Assembly (NCBI GenBank): GCA_023419605.1
Contig: JAEZXR010000114.1
Coordinates: forward strand, 62,001 to 126,000
Source of the DNA: Bacillota bacterium
Lineage (GTDB): Bacteria; Bacillota; Clostridia; Acetivibrionales; JAEZXR01
Reading direction: 5' to 3'
DNA length: 64,000 bases
Numbering within the stretch: position 1 is the first letter of the stretch; every line of letters begins with the position of its first letter. Below, in pieces: positions 63,472 through 64,000 of this stretch. The notes below the pieces were generated by a model. The model was not told where the DNA came from. It saw only the letters and a list, made by a program, of their open reading frames with translations, and did not search any database. A program made the translations under genes and the position numbers.

Positions 63472-64000
63472 ATGACGATACTGCAAGGCATGAATTTAAC
63501 AAAAATTTATGGAAATAAAAAGGGTGGGATGCTGGTAAAAGCATTGGATCAGTTTTCAATCAACATAGAAAAAGGGGAATTTATCGGAGTGATGGGTCCG
63601 TCGGGAAGCGGTAAGACGACGCTGCTGAATATTCTGGCGACCATCGATACTCCTTCTTCCGGGGAGCTCAGGATCAACGAAACCAATCCTGCAACCCTGA
63701 AGGAGACAGAGATGGCTGTCTTCAGACGAAGAGAACTGGGGTTTATATTCCAGGATTTTAATCTCCTGGACACACTTTCTGTCAAGGAAAATATCATTCT
63801 TCCCCTGGTGTTGGATAAAACGCCGGTACAGGAGATTGAGCAGAAGGTTTCAGAAATAGCGTCGCTGCTGAATATTGGAGAGATATTAAACAAAAGGCCC
63901 TATGAAATCTCCGGCGGACAGCAGCAAAGGGCAGCCTGCGGCAGAGCCTTGATTCATGATCCCTCCATTATCCTGGCGGATGAACCTACAGGGAACCTGG
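63472..64000 (+). CDS. ABC transporter ATP-binding protein, BceA-like, cut by window end
   Basis: The first 176 residues of an ABC ATPase: Walker A GPSGSGKTT, Q-loop in FIFQDFNLLD, signature SGGQQQRAA and Walker B IILADEPTGNL; the D-loop and H-loop lie beyond the window. CGGAGG precedes the ATG. Placed after a Bce-type regulator and kinase, it is most likely the ATPase of a BceAB peptide-antibiotic detoxification transporter, with the FtsX-like permease expected next. The 157-base gap before it suggests its own promoter, probably the regulator's target. Confidence 0.9.
   Translation, partial: MTILQGMNLTKIYGNKKGGMLVKALDQFSINIEKGEFIGVMGPSGSGKTTLLNILATIDTPSSGELRINETNPATLKETEMAVFRRRELGFIFQDFNLLDTLSVKENIILPLVLDKTPVQEIEQKVSEIASLLNIGEILNKRPYEISGGQQQRAACGRALIHDPSIILADEPTGNL

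Overview
The window reads as chromosomal DNA of an anaerobic, endospore-forming Firmicute, most likely of the class Clostridia and probably a plant-polysaccharide degrader. The grounds are a complete gerA-type spore germinant receptor operon, tandem T-box leaders, S-layer-homology and lipoteichoic-acid synthase genes, YesM/YesN-type two-component systems, strong AGGAGG-like ribosome binding sites, and several secreted or cytoplasmic arabinan/pectin enzymes. No species can be named from sequence reading alone. No tRNA, rRNA, CRISPR array, phage or insertion-sequence transposase was seen.

Layout. 0-4 kb: the 3' part of a large duplicated 5'-nucleotidase and a YibE/F membrane protein. 4-13 kb: a sugar-uptake and sensing island in which a histidine kinase and a membrane-tethered solute-binding protein run leftward, while the matching response regulator, a lipoprotein binding protein and two permeases run rightward. 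13-22 kb: a papain-like hydrolase, a collapsed MATE gene, an AraC regulator, a diguanylate cyclase, then about 1.5 kb of non-coding DNA holding structured tandem repeats and two T-box leaders in series before an archaeal-type aspartyl-tRNA synthetase, followed by a zinc phospholipase C-like gene and a 5'-truncated transporter. 22-29.4 kb: an LtaS-type sulfatase and the germinant receptor operon in the order A-C-small protein-B. 29.5-36.5 kb: a subtilisin, a family 9 pectate lyase, a RelA/SpoT-domain protein with a HEPN-like tail, a hydroxypyruvate isomerase-like protein and a small Cys-rich protein. 36.7-50.5 kb: two GH51 arabinofuranosidases with a divergent HTH regulator, an SLH/Ig-like surface protein, a GH43 remnant, two intact GH43 enzymes with AbfB (CBM42) modules, a membrane-anchored unknown, a secreted metallopeptidase and a DUF454 protein. 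50.7-61.2 kb: a second YesMN system with its own binding protein and permeases, facing a third binding-protein/permease operon. 61.5-64 kb: a Bce-type regulator and kinase and the start of an ABC ATPase, cut by the window end.

How the parts fit. Secreted pectate lyase and GH43 enzymes would open pectin and arabinan side chains; three CUT1-type importers, none with its own ATPase here, would take up the oligosaccharides; cytoplasmic GH51 enzymes would release arabinose. Two of the importers are wired to YesMN kinases, one of which is co-transcribed with a tethered sugar-binding protein that may be its sensor. All three importer operons have a strong hairpin between binding-protein and permease genes. 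Several genes are decaying (MATE, UMF1 transporter, GH43). The most unusual observations are the covarying tandem repeats and doubled Asp T-boxes, the RelA/SpoT-HEPN-like fusion, the tethered binding protein/kinase pair, and a perfect 22-bp hairpin at the start of the Bce-type regulator transcript.
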